From positions 1,861,079 through 1,925,078 of the forward strand of contig VYZB01000119.1 of NCBI GenBank assembly GCA_013397455.1: a stretch of DNA of 64,000 nt, written 5' to 3'. Made by a program: the position numbers and the translations under genes. This DNA comes from Crotophaga sulcirostris (lineage: Eukaryota > Chordata > Aves > Cuculiformes > Crotophagidae). The notes below the pieces were generated by a model. It was not told the origin of the DNA. It did not search any database and worked only from the letters and a program-made list of their open reading frames with translations. Of the stretch, positions 35,301 through 48,417 are shown one piece after another. How positions within the stretch are numbered: position 1 is the stretch's first letter; every line of letters starts with the position of its first letter.

Positions 35301-37871
35301 GGCTTAGGCTGGATAGTTGGTTTTGCTGCCCTGTAGAAGGGGAAAGATGTCTTTTGTAAAGATTGATGTTGTATCTTTCCTTTATTTAGGAAGATTTCAC
35401 CCATCTTTTGGGCGAGTGCTTTGATTGGTAGAGCATGTGCTGTTTGGAGAGGGAACAACTGGCTGCTGAGAAAAGAAAGAGTGAGTATGGTGTTTTCAGT
35501 TTGGGATTTGGAGGTATTGGGAGAGGAACAAACTGGAAGGGGGGAGGACAAAGGCTGCAGTCCAGGTTGTTTTCTTCTGTGAGCATTTGTTGGGTGCTAC
35601 CTTCCTCTCTAATCAGGGATTGTGTGGATTTAAGATGGAGTAGATATGCCTTAATTTGTATGAGTGCAAACATTGCTTTCACTCCTTTGTCCGAAGTAAC
35701 GTGTTGTCAGAGGGTCTTCCTTGGAGTAGTATGCTTGAGGCTCCTCAGACAGGTGTGGAGGGAGCTGAACCTGTGACTTTATGAGTACTTGATCCTGGGG
35801 TTAGATAGGCTTCTCTATAGCAAATCTTAAAGTCAGCATTTACCCAGTGAATTTGTAATTATTTGCTGGCTTTTATGTTTCAGTAGAAAACAGAACAAGT
35901 AGCAAAGCTGGGGGGAAAGATACTGTTTAGCACAGAAAAGGGGGGGAAAAAAAACCCCAAACGCTGAAGGGGCAGTGGTTCTTTGGTGGTGGCTCAAAGA
36001 GGCCTCGTTTTCACTCAAAAGGTTGAGGGCTTTTCAAGATAGGTGAGGAAATGCATCTCTGTAGCTGAAGGAGAAAGCACTTTGGAGAAATGGGCTTCCT
36101 GTGCTCTCAGCACTTCCCCCTGACAACCTTAAGGAGCTCCTGTTGTGTTCTTGGGAATTCCCATTAATTACCTGGAGTCAGCTCATAACAATAGAGAGCC
36201 CTAAACATCAGGGATAACTAATAAACCACAGAGGGAGGAACTTGGGAGGGAGTGGCGGTGGTGTTTTTCTTCTGGGCTCCGTAGTGACACTGGTCTTAGT
36301 GTGCCTTACAACAACTGGGTTGTGTTTCAGCTGAAGCCTGATAAAGGGCTCCGTGTTTAGTGAATGGGTCTTTGTGGTTCCCCTCCTGCAGAACACTGCG
36401 ATGTTTGTGTGTGCTTAGCGACCCTGGGAATGTAGTTCAGATGCCACACACTCCTTCACAAGGCAAAGCAACACTAAAACATGGGGAGCTACAAATCTCT
36501 ACTGAGACATTTTGTGGCTGCAGCTTTCATTTCTGTCAAATTGGTGCACTTCAATACTGTGATGAAAGAATGTAGGATTGTAATTAGTTAAGCCCTGTTT
36601 TTCTGATAATTGTTTAAATCTTAATATTCTGAAGAGTATGGTATTTTTCTATCAAAAAGGAAAGCTTCTGGTCCATATTTTAATAGAATGTGATCCAGAG
36701 AAGTGGCTCATTACACAGAATAAACTTTCTGAATGTTTTTCAAGTATTGTTGCTTTGACAGAATCGTTAGTACCACAATTACTAATAAAGAAAAACTCCA
36801 ACTAACCAGACAAATGCTTTTCAGGTCTTGTGCTGTTCATATGTATAATGCTGCTACACAATTTATAAGCAAGGATATACTTCTGTATTTATTATGAAAG
36901 ATGGTATCAAGTTAATAAAGCCTCTCTTTAAGGAAGCCTTCATCTTAGGACAGTCAGGTCCTACTGAACTTGTAATTTCTGTTTGCTGACAGGGTCAACA
37001 AGATTTAGATCTTTACAGAATACTGAATGATTGCAAAACTATGCTATCCAAATACAGCTGCAAATATATCACACTCTACCTCGGCTCCACTCGCGCTTTG
37101 TAAATGGCTCGGGGAGAAAAACATCAGCTGCTGAGCAAGAAGATTCCTAAATGATAGACATCAATAATTTAACCAGTTATAATTTATTTATTCCTTGGTT
37201 ACTCATTACGCTACTGTTAAAATGAATGTTTCTGTGTTTTGCTTTTTCTAGCAGTGTTACTATAAAGAGAGGTTCTTTTTTTATTCCTGCAGATTCAGTG
37301 CATCTACAGGTAGCAGTTTGTCACAGCAGAATGAACTGGTGAGGCAAAGAATGGCAGGCTGAGAATTAGTCTGCTTACAAAAACCATGGGCAGACAATCT
37401 CTAGAGTGTTCAAGGCATGAGAGAAAATGTGCTTCTACTTAGATAAGAAATTACTTACACTGGCCATCAGCAGTCTTATTGTGTGTTGTTTTTCTTTTTA
37501 TTCTATAAAGTAGCTGACCTAAGGTTTGTACTTAATTCTGATGAGAACCTGTGTAGTTTGCATAATTCGCCTTGAAAGTCAGGCTACTGAGCTCAAAATA
37601 TGTCATTGTAACAAATACCATCAAGGAGAGGCAACGTGGCTTGAGAAAGTTTCTGTGCTCATTAGACAGTCTGGTCATTGCAGCTTAGTATTGAGTAAAA
37701 TCTAATTTAGTTTGTGTCAGCAACTTTAACAAAAGAAACCTGAAGATAGTGTGTGTTATTTGGGATGTTCAGGTTTCCATAGCCCGTTGTAATAATGTTG
37801 CATAGAGAGTATACGAAGGCACTGGCCATGCTGTTGATATAGTAATAAATGCTGTTGATAAAATAACTTGT
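32301..37871. other. Intergenic, no gene recognised
   Basis: 5.6 kb. It includes a T-rich tract at about 34629-34660, a G-then-A run at 35939-35954, and a possibly conserved CpG-bearing block at about 36990-37235. Short open frames are uninformative. Confidence 0.5.
36990..37235. promoter_or_regulatory. Candidate conserved non-coding element
   Basis: An AT-rich stretch with several TAAT/ATTA words surrounds a short CpG-bearing core (CCACTCGCGC near 37088, CTCGGGG near 37110). This texture is typical of conserved developmental enhancers. Conservation itself cannot be seen from one sequence. Confidence 0.25.
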
Positions 37872-38073
37872 GAGGGACCTATGAGGGTCATCTGTCCAGT
37901 GATGCCCTGCTCAAAGCAGGCCCAACTTGGACCAGGCTGCTCAGAGTTTTGTCCAGTTGAGTTTTAAATATCTCCAAGGATAAATATTCCCCACCCACCT
38001 GGCCCCTGTTCTGATGTTTGATCACCTGCATGGTGGGGAAAAAAAATCATGCAAGTATCTAATCAGAATTTCA
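37872..38073 (-). mobile_element. CR1 LINE fragment, 3' end
   Basis: On the + strand it reads as the complement of a CR1 3' end: 'gtccagtgatgccctgctca' / 'aagcaggcccaacttggacc' / 'gtccagttgagttttaaata', then the 'tctaatcagaatttc' block. About 200 bases and moderately diverged. Confidence 0.9.
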
Positions 38074-41000
38074 AGCAGTGGTCTCAATTTGGCGTTGCAG
38101 GCAAACTTGCTGAAAGTGTTGTCCAAAAAGACTTTAGATGGTATTGACTACAGTATCTGTAAGTTACTAGTGGCACCAGATGGGCTTAGTGCTGTTGATC
38201 GCAATGTTGGGGTTTTTCACTTAAGCCAGTTATGCTGTGTTTATAGGATTAGGGTAGTAGCTGATGACTTATGCATTTTGGTGTTGTGCATAGCATGCCT
38301 GGATGTACTTCCTTTCTTGTTGGCTAATGTCCCCTGTTCTTTTCCCATTTAAAAAGAAAAGCAAATGAATTGTGACGAATGTGCCACTTGTGAGTTAATG
38401 CTACCATAGCTGACGCTTGTGCATTTTTTATATATCTCAGAGAGCTGTCTCTGGAGTTTGGCAGTGCTGACCTGAAGAGCCCTCTTTCTTTTTCCTCTTT
38501 TGGCAAGCACCCACAAGAACCTGCAGTTCTGAGCATTGTGTGGCTTGTGCTTCAGGAGCAGCAGATCATCATTGCTTCCATCTTTTGTGGGTTTGGTAGT
38601 AAAGCACCACTAGACTGCTGCTCTCTTGTGTTTACAGCACCAGTGGGACAGGGTAAGCGTTGGGTGGGTGTGAAACCCCAGCATTCCCAGAGTATCAGCA
38701 GCAATCCACCATAGTTCTTGCCACTTTGACTCGTTGCCTTGACTGTCTCCTGCCCATCTTCAACCACTAGTGACGGCCTTAGGACCACTGTTGGTTATAA
38801 AGCAGGGTTTGGGGATAGTTTGTATTAGCAATAATGTACTTCGGTTACAAACAAGTAGAGGTTGCTTAGCACCTGCCAATGTGGAACATAACTTTGAACA
38901 CCAGGTGGTGGGTAAACAATTGAGAGGTGAATGAACAGTGAGAGCAGACTGCTGTGCAAGGGCAAGTGAGCTGGGAGCCATGGGTGATGCTGATCCAGGT
39001 AGAGCAGTGAGCTCCCTGAGCTTACAAACACCTCCTGAACCAAGGGTGAGAGGCCCCAGCCAAGACCTGTGCTGTATCTTTCCCCTACTGCTGCTCTTCC
39101 CAGCAGCTGAATCCCAGCTCAGCACTGTGCTGGGTCAGAGTGGGCCTTGAGCAACTGAGCTCTGCCAGGGAGAGTTTGCAGAGCACTTTGGTGGACCTGA
39201 GCCCTTGCACTGTAGCAGGAGATACAAATCTCCTTAATTTGTACATGTAATACCTTGTAGGTACCACTGAAGATAAGCAGTAAGGCTTTTTGTTTTATAG
39301 TGTGGAGTGTTTTCTTATAGTTGATGATGGGAATTAGGACCTGAAATTTAATGTGTTTTATCTAACAGCCTAATCAGCTGTGAGACTGGCTGTGGAAAAC
39401 AGAACATAGACTGTTAATGAAGATTCCTCTGATATGTGTGAGACCTGAGGTATATTGACAGTAGACAGAAATGAAAGGAAAATTTGTGTATTTTAGCTAC
39501 AGACTTAACACAAGGTAAATTGGAGAGCAGCACAATCAGCCTGGATGTGATGTCTAGACTATATTATGATGTGAACCTTATTTCCAGATTAATATAAGGC
39601 AGAAGAAACGGGATAGTATTTATGAATAAAGAGACTTAAATCCATAGCCTTGTTTCCCTGACTGAGAGCAAGACGATGTGTTTCTTGCTAGGGTTTGCTA
39701 GTGTTAGCTTTTATTATATTCTGTCTTCCTGGCTGCTTGGAGAAAGTCACCTGCTAATTAATGAGCAAAACCTCTCAGGATGTAATGAACAGGCTTTTCT
39801 TTAAACCTTTTTGGCTTTACTGAGATTTGTTTAGCCTTCAGATGGCCAGCTCTTATGGAATGATGGGACATTTCATAAGTAGCTGTCACGTCCCCTGTGA
39901 TCTTATCTACTCAGGAGAACGGCAACTTGTTTGGAAAACAGATGGCCTTAAGTTATGGTTCTGCTCCTCTGCTGGCCAAATGGCAAGGCATCTTTCTTGC
40001 TGTTACTGCTTTCCCACTGTTTTTCTTGCCATGATAGTTTTATACCAGTTAAAAATGCTATGGCTTTATTGCATTGCAAGTGGTTGTGTGGTCATCCTTT
40101 CAATTCCAACTGGCTCCTCTTTGTTCTATGCAATTACTATTCACAAATTTAATGTGCTACTTGCTTGCTCCTCCAGATGCTTCAGTAGAAATGTTATATA
40201 AACTGGAGCCTGATATTAACCCCTGTGGAAGCACACTTGTGAATACTTGTCTTGTTCAAAACACTGCTGCCCAACTGCTTACAATTTCCAGTTCACTGCC
40301 ACGTGTTTGAAACTTCTTCTGTCCAAACCAATTTGATTCAAACATTTTGGTGACTTTGTGAGGCCCTGTAGTGAATGCTTGATGAAAGGCGAGATAGTGC
40401 ATCTCCTGTTTGCCCTTCAGCTACTGATTTTGGTAATTTGATCAAACGAAGCAGTCAATCTTTCTTGGGCCCATTTGTTTTATGGGCCATAGTGCTATTG
40501 CAAGGTAACAGCACACAGTGTGGGATTTTCATCATGGATTGAAGTGGGAGTGTTGCAGTGACAGTTACCTGTTTGCTATCACTTCTGCCTTAGATAGACA
40601 GGCCATTACCATACAAAGGATGAAAATGGAAAAGACACATAGGTGACAGAAATGCAGCACTCTGCACTGGTGCAGGAGGAAAAGTACTGCGTTCCAAAGT
40701 TACCACGTAGATATTAAGGTAGTGGTAATGATCCTGTAGCTCAGCGTCCTCAACCTCTTCTTTGTTAGGCTTGAAATTGTAGCCTCCTCTCTGGACATTT
40801 CATATGCCGATCTCTGACTCAAACTCTAGGTGGCACAGTAATGCATGGATTAAAGCACTTTTCCTAGGCAAAGGTGGTCCAAGTGGGTCTTCAGAGTTGT
40901 GTGAAGGAGTTGCACTTCTTCAGGACTGAAGGGAATTTGTCTGACTGAAAGCTATGGAATAACAAATTAGTGACTAAAATTCAAGATACAGCAACTTTGC

Positions 41001-43626
41001 AAAACCTTGTGAAGGGAGTTTGTTCCCCCTGGTTGGAAAACAGTCAGACTTATAACAAACCTTGCAAATACAAAATCTCTAGTGCTCCTGCTCCCTGCCA
41101 GCACAGTAATGTGTTGCAGCCAGCTCTGTACTACAGCAATTGGTCCTGTTGCTGCCTGTGTAGTTTTGTATCTTCCCAGCTAGCCTGTGAACCAGAGAAA
41201 CCTGTAGATCTGAGAGTGCCCCTTAGACCTGCTACATGTCCTTAACTTCAGTGTGCTTCAGTGTTGGCACAAAGGAAATGGAGAAAATGAGTTAATAGTT
41301 GGCTAAATACTCAAAACTAGTAAAAAGCGTTCCTGTGTGGAAATGCTGCAGGAGGAAAGCTTTGAGTTTTTGTAGCTTGTAGAGTGAGAAAGGGCAAGAG
41401 GAGAGTTGGGTTGAGCCCAGCAGTGTTCTGCTGTGCAGCTGGAGTGTGCAGGGTGCTGCTAGTGCCCAGTTGGTGCTGTGTGCCAGTATGCTCTCTGCTT
41501 TCCTGGCACTGTTGCTGTACTGCCATGCTGACCAAGCTTCCCTTAATGGCTCTTGCATTTGGAAATCTGTCTCAAAGCACTTGCTGTCGCAGATGTTCAG
41601 TGTGCTGCCTCATGGTGATGGCCAGGCTGGAGGTCTGTGCATATGTCTGAAATGTTTCCTGATGGGGCATGAAGCAAACTGCTCTGAGTGGTGTAGTGCC
41701 CTGACTTTGTGGGCAAACACTGCACTGCTGAAGTGGTGTGCTAAAAGGATGTTTGTGTGTTGAGTGGTGTGTTTTTTTTTTTGTCATCTTAGTGTCTTTT
41801 GAAAGATAAGGATTCCTGCTTGTGCCTTGTGTTGGCTGCATAACAACCTGTGTGTTTGCTGTTAGTCATTTGCTGCAAGAGGACTGACATCACGTGCAGA
41901 ATTTGACTGTAGTTGAGGGGTGAATTGATTTTGTGTGCTGTACAGCCCTTCATCTGTCTGGGGGTCAGAATCGTTACACCTATGCCAAGAGCTGCTGATT
42001 TCTTCTCCCGTTCCTTAACTGGCTAAAATGACCCAATATGCACAGTCTTCTGGAAAAGTGTAGAAACAATAGCATGTGCTCAGAAGTGTGTCACCCAACT
42101 AAAAGGACTGGGTAATGTTCCCCCGAGCAAATCGAATTTATAGCAATTTCAATATGTGGGTGTGGGGAAATAAACAGACAAATGTAATAAAAGAAATATT
42201 GGTTGTTTTTTTCAAGCAATTGCTGTGTAAAATATTGTCCTTGGGACAGGAAAGTTACCTTGATGCCGAAATAATGCACTTAATCTCTGTCTGTCAGTGT
42301 TATATCAAACTCTCAGTAAATTTTTCATTCTCCTAGGCATTATTTTACAGCTATTATCCTCAATACTAAACTCCATTCATAACATATATTTGTAGTTGGA
42401 ATGATCTTTGAGATTTTTCATAATTCATAAAAATGAGGAAGCTGCCACAAAATGGCTTTTGGTTTCCTCTGAGACTTGCAAAATAGGTGTTAAAAGCAAA
42501 TGACTTAAAACAGCAATTTTATTAAAAATCTATCATTCTCAGCTGTTCTCCAGGACAACCCTGGGCTTCCAAGGATTGAAGTGTGGAGCTTTGAATCTGC
42601 AGCTTTGTATTTAGTTTATTTTAAGCTTTGAGGCAACAAATGTGCTGGAGCAAATTTATGCCAAATAAATGCATGCCAGATTTATGCCAGTATAGCTTCT
42701 GGATCAGTATCTCTCTCAATAGATATTCAGCTTTTGATTCATTTCAATGGGAGACAATCAAGACAAAAATCAAGGAGTAGCTATATTCAGATACTTATTT
42801 ATGCAGATCAATACCCAGGTGGATTTACAAATGTCTAAGGAGGTTATGAGTTTCCTTGCCATTGGCTCTAGGAGTGACCTACTTAGGCCTGCCTGAAATC
42901 TCTAGTAAATACCCAGGTACCATTTGGGAAAATCACCCATGGGTCGAATGTACTATTCCAAAGCGCACAGTAGCTGGGATGGAGCAGAAATTTCCACCTA
43001 GGTTTCCGTGTTCCAGCTGGTGCTTTTCTCTGCAGTTCTGCTTTGCTGATTTGTGGTCAGAATTTGCATATTGATCCTGTTCTTATTTAGCCTTTTATTT
43101 ACTTCCAAGTGATCACTGTGTACTAGGCTATTTCACTGGTCAGCCTGTTAGAGGTAAAAGTGATAGTGTTTAATGAAGACTGATTAAATGTGTCAGACAA
43201 TGAAGCCAGCAATTAAAATTCAATATGAAGATCGTGCATCTTTGAAAGAAGTAGGAGTTACTGTCTTCAGTAAGAGGAGCAGTCAGCACTTGTCCTTGTA
43301 AGCTCCCAAAGTGGCAGGAGAAGACTCCTAGTACAATACATCTCCATTTGAGGTGTAGGATACTTGACAAATAGAGAACACATCAGTAAAGATGGATATT
43401 TATTTTGAAAATGGTAAGACTTGAGTGTTGCTTTCTATGTACCTGTACTGGTCCCTGTGCACATACTAATTATTTCACATAGACAGAGCTCTTGAGCCAG
43501 AGATGAAACAGACCTTGGTCAGTGGTAGAGAATGGGTTTTCTTGGTGAAGAGCGACTGCAAGGAATAACATCTCCTGCCTTTGCTTGGAAGCATGTGGGG
43601 TTGGGGTGAAAGCATTGCTGTCCTGT
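38074..43626. other. Intergenic, no gene recognised
   Basis: 5.5 kb. Open frames at 38014-38352 (partly CR1), 39827-40201 and 41292-41841 have no recognisable similarity. A T11 run lies near 41772. Confidence 0.5.
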
Positions 43627-43818
43627 GCACAGGGTAATCAGCCATTGGACTGTGCTGCCCAGGGAGGTGGTGGAGTCGCCAACCCTGGAGGTGTTTAAGG
43701 GGAGACTGGATGAGGCACTCAGTGCCATGGTTTAGATGATGGATTGGTGTTAGTGTTGGGTTATAGGTTGGACTCGATGATCTCAAAGGTCCTTTTCAAC
43801 CTTGTAATACTGTGATAC
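43627..43818 (+). mobile_element. CR1 LINE fragment, GATACTGTGAT-tailed subfamily
   Basis: The final ~190 bases of a CR1. Blocks include 'ggaggtggtggagtcgccaa', 'ggagactggatgaggcactc' and 'agtgccatggtttagatgat', ending 'cttgtaatactgtgatacc'. It is nearly the reverse complement of 14130-14320, so it is the same subfamily as the 14.1-15.2 kb copy. Confidence 0.93.
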
Positions 43819-46800
43819 CTATATTTTGCACACCAGCATGAAGAACACCTCGGAGAGAGGTTCATCTTTTCAGGCTGTAGGAGAGATGTTTTATGCAGTG
43901 TTTGGCTTTGTTTGTCTAGGTAGCTTATTCTTCAATCCTCTCTAAAATATAAGTGTAGGCAAGACTTTGACAGTTGTGTATAACCTATTGATTGAGTTGA
44001 CATTTGTGTCAGCAGTAGTAGAAGAAATTCATCTGAAGTTCGAGGGTAATGTTTGTGCTGCAAAGCTTGCTTTGTGAGCCTATTTAGTGAGAGAAAACAT
44101 TTTTTTATCTCTCAAAAACCAAAGATAATCTTCCCTGCTACATTATGGCAACAAGAAATTACATCACAAATTGCTATTTTTGTCATTAAATCCGTTGGGT
44201 ATTTTTTTTTTAAACCCAAGTCTTCATAAACAAAAGTAAATAGAGACATTAAAGCAGACAGGATATACTTCAAGGTACTGGCTAGATCACTGTTTTTCCA
44301 CCCCTCTCTTTTTATTATTCTTTGCTTCTGATAATAGCTTCTTTATTGGAGGTTTTAAAAATGGATTGTCCATGATGTTCTTCAGTGTCAGATATAAATA
44401 AAGGAAAACTGCTGCATGTTATTTTGTTGAAAGCTTCTTGTAGAGCTATGTAATCAGGGCAATTATAACTTCGCCTGTAGTTTGTCTTGTGGGTTTGCTG
44501 TGCATACCAATTAAATCAGTCAAGAATTGAACATAATTGCCTGGCCTCCTTGTACATCTGGAAACTTACTCAAGAAATATAGTGGTTTCTAAGGCTAACT
44601 CCCCTGGAATCCTACATTATTTATGATAGCAGTTTTTCTTATCCCTTCAAATCCATTTTGAATGAATTTTGAGGATGTTTTGCTTTTTTCATTTTTCTGC
44701 ATTTTCTCTCTACTTCAGTACATGGAACACTGTCAGTGGTGAAGGATGTATACCTGAAAAGCCCAGAGCTTCTGCTGGAAGTGAGAAGAAAGAGGCAATA
44801 GAATCTGGCCAGAGGAGGGGGCAAAAAAGGATGCCCCACGTGGAGAAGCTACAATGCTTAGGACTCCCTTGAAAAGGGAGTATTCTAGTGGAGTGAAACT
44901 GCTGGCATGAGTGCACGTACTTGGATGGGGAGGAGTAAGACTTTGTGTCTTCATATAGTAACTTACTCTCTGCTTTTCTCCCTGCAGACTGTTGACCATC
45001 CTAATTTTGTAGGTGTTCACACAATCCTCTGGATCTAGGCATAATGCTGTACGTGGACCATATATCTTCCTTTGTGCATGCAAATTTGGTTCTCCTTTGA
45101 AAACATTTCCTCTGCAAAAAGAGTGAATTTATTTTAAGTGTTGTTCTGGGAGCACAGTCTATGTCATGCTTCACAGAATGGTAACTCTAGTGTCCAAACA
45201 ATTCACCTTATGAATCTGTTGTTTCTCTATTTTCAGTGTTTTCGATGTTGATGCTAGGTAACTGCCTCCTGAGCTTCACACTGGAAACTGCCTCCTCAGG
45301 CTGAACCTCTTGGTAGACTGCCTCATGCCACCCACCCTGTCCTAACCATTCCCATGTGCAGTAGAGCACCTTGACAGATGGCATGTCAGCATCTGTAGGG
45401 AATCAGCAAAGGCTAGCGATGGATGGACAGTCTGAGTAATGTCAAAAATCCAGTTTTGGAAGGGATGCTTGAGGCTCTTCATGATTATAAAATGTAATGA
45501 CAGAAAAATGAAGGAAGCCAGCATCCTATTGAGAGAACATTCACTTCTGAACTGAAAGCTTGAATTATTTAAAAAATGCCAAACAAACAGAAGAAGGAAT
45601 GATTGTGGGTTCTAAGGAGTTTCTTATGTTCCAATCCTCTGCTCTAGCGGCAGGGTAGAAGAAGTAGTGAATAAAATAGGGAGCGTCACTGCATGTAAAA
45701 TGCCTTTTGTTATGAATTGGTTAATAATGGTAAAGGACAAAGTCTTTCAATAGTGGTTCCAAAATTGTGATAGGGTGGCCAGTGAACACTGAAACTGGCA
45801 TTTATCAGGTTCATTGCTATGACTAAAAGCAGTGGAACTCCTGCATTTTTTAATAGATAATTGATTTAGTTGGTTTGACAGATTATAAACACAGCTGTAT
45901 TTCTGCCAGGGGAGAGTGGGAATGTATGTCTTTTCTAGCTATCTTATGAGATCTGCAAGTGAATTTCTAATCTCTTAATTTTCTTAAGTTTTGTTTCCTG
46001 ATTGTGGCAATCTGTTCAATATATTATCGAAGAAAAAAATTATTAAAGGACTCAAAATGGTGAAATGGGGGAGAACATAGAAATTAATAGATATTATTGT
46101 GGAATATAGGCGTTTTGAATAACATAGTACAGTCTTTTTTACTGCATTGTTATTACTATATTAAATACTCAAAAATAAGTTGCAGTATTGCATAAGTTTT
46201 GGATAATATGGCTGCAGCTCATAACACACTTATGACTGGATTAAGACTAAAAATCTAAGTAGAATCATAAATTGATGAATAGCTCTAGAAGTATGTAACA
46301 CTTGCAGTTCTCTAGTCTTCAGTAATGATCAGTAAAACTAGATAATATATTGAGAAAAATAACAAATATTAGTGGATAAGGCTTGAGGAGGAGTTAGAAG
46401 TTGGTCATAAACATGAAGACTCCTATTTTATAAACTGTAACATTCAGGTGTTGTTCAGTTTGAGGTTTTTCATGTGGTCAGTCCTCTGTACTGAAGAGGT
46501 GTGTGGGGGTTGTATATATATATTGTCTAAGAAATTTATTCATTGCTATTAGTGCTCATCTTTCAAATGAACGCTAAAATGTATGTCTGAGTCATTACAT
46601 ATTCCAGGAACATTTGGTAAATTTAAGGATGCAAGTCTGTTTGCTCATAACTGATCTCAAAATTATATGTGAATTTAATGCCTGTAAAATATTATTGCTG
46701 TATTATGTTTAATTGGATTTGATATATCTATATAGTAAGACTTTATTACTTTGCTTGTGAGGTGTTCTGAGAGGAGTTTTATTTATATAAAATACTAATG

Positions 46801-48260
46801 TGAGGAGAAACCAGGGAATATGTCAGTGAGCTTTCTTAGCAGATGGGGAGAGGAAAAGCTCTGCTGTACAGAGGGCAGCCAGTGTGGAGAAAATAGGGTA
46901 TGGAAAGGACAAATGGGCTCTGAGGTGGTGAGGAAGAGTTGGTGTCTTAGTCCAAGGATGAGGTTGCAGTCCTGCCTGGTAGATTGCATGGTGTCCCAGG
47001 ATTAGCCTCTTGCTCTTGTAGTCAATGGAAAATCTAAAAATTGATGCAACCTCCAAAATGTCTTTTGACTGTATGTGATGCAGTCATGGTGATAAGAGTA
47101 ACAGGGAATATTATTGCCAGATGTGCCTGCCATTGTCTTTTGAATGCACATAAGAACTAGCAGATGAGTTTCCATTATCAAGCCATTGGTTTACTGAAAC
47201 TAAATGTGTTATTGAGATAGAGAAACTATTAATGATCCATGTGAATATATCAAAAGAACAGACTTTTTTTATGGCATTGTTAAAAACTAATGAGTCGTCT
47301 TACACTAGGCCAAGTTATGACTCCAGTGTCAGCAAAATTTTGGAGATGACTTGTTTATGGTGAGGTGAACTCTAGCAGTTGTGCCTGTTTGGTGCAGCTA
47401 GTTGGAACTGGGCAGCTTCCTGGGGAGTATGGGAAGAGCGTGGGCATCTTTACAGCTCCAGCAATCTCAGTGTGTCTCTTCCAGTTTCAGAAGAATGATG
47501 GTAGATATATTGGAGTTTAAGACAATAAAGGAGTAGCCTACAGCATGCAGGCAAAACTGGGTATTTTTTTTTCCTCATGGCTGTTGAGCTCCATATTTAA
47601 TAAATGCTATTAGCGTAACAGTTGGATGTGAAATATCCTGCTGAGTCTTAATAGAAGTGCTATCTGTCTGCTAGCACATCATAGTGGTGTGTCAATAAGG
47701 TGGCTGGGATGTCTTCTGCTGCATCTGTTACAAGCTTGGCTATACATTCATGGGTGATGTTGGCTTTTGGGATGATACCCTGACCTTCGATTAGACCCTT
47801 GTGCTGGATTCACATGCTTCTAAACTTGGGTGCAATCAGGGTGTGTTTCTCAGATGAATATATTGAGCCAAGACTCTATTGGTAACCCTTCTTAGTACTT
47901 GTTTTTTAAATCAAGTCCAATGTGTTTCCTTAAAGTGAATAACAGCTTTCCTATGCGTTGCATTTGTATGTGCTCTGACTGACAATGTAACCCCCAGGAG
48001 CATGCTAAAGGAAGCAATATTGAGAGACTGATATAGCTGCTGTATCAATCATTCTCTGACAAATGGTAGAAGATGCATATATGTGATCCAAATAATGAAT
48101 GCTGCTGTATATGTAACAGAGGTATCTACAAGTGTGTCCTATACGTATATGTGCTCTTGAAGTGTCCCAGAGATCTTATCCTACTCTCCAGCTCACTTTT
48201 TTTCTTTGTTATTAAATAGTCTTTATTAATGAACTTGCTATCTTTAAAATCTGTTTTAAC
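43819..48260. other. Intergenic, no gene recognised
   Basis: 4.4 kb of strongly AT-rich DNA, especially 45.9-46.8 kb. It contains a small repeated ACTGCCTC motif at 45260-45325 and nothing else that I can name. Confidence 0.5.
45260..45325. repeat. Three-copy ACTGCCTC interspersed mini-repeat
   Basis: ACTGCCTCCTGAG, ACTGCCTCCTCAGG and ACTGCCTCATG occur at about 45260, 45287 and 45317, spaced 27 and 30 bases. Imperfect, probably a decayed tandem repeat. Confidence 0.5.
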
Positions 48261-48417
48261 ATCCTTGGAGGTGTTTTAACAATTGGAGATGTTTAAGAGG
48301 AGATTGGATGAGGCACTGAGTGCCATGGTTTAGATGATGAGTTGGTGTTAGTGTTGGGTTATAGATTGGCCTCGATCATCTCAGAGGTCCTTTCCATCCT
48401 TGTGATACTGTGATCCT
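48261..48417 (+). mobile_element. CR1 LINE fragment, GATACTGTGAT-tailed subfamily
   Basis: The final ~155 bases: 'gaggcactgagtgccatggt', 'tgttagtgttgggttataga' and the tail 'tgtgatactgtgat'. A small local duplication of the 'ggaggtgtttta' block lies at its 5' end. Confidence 0.93.

Noticed and set aside
38014..38352. 112-codon + strand frame
   Set aside because: It begins inside the antisense strand of a CR1 3' end and runs into unique DNA. Chance.
43475..43786. 103-codon - strand frame similar to one at 14165-14365
   Set aside because: The similarity comes from both being antisense reads of the same CR1 3' UTR.
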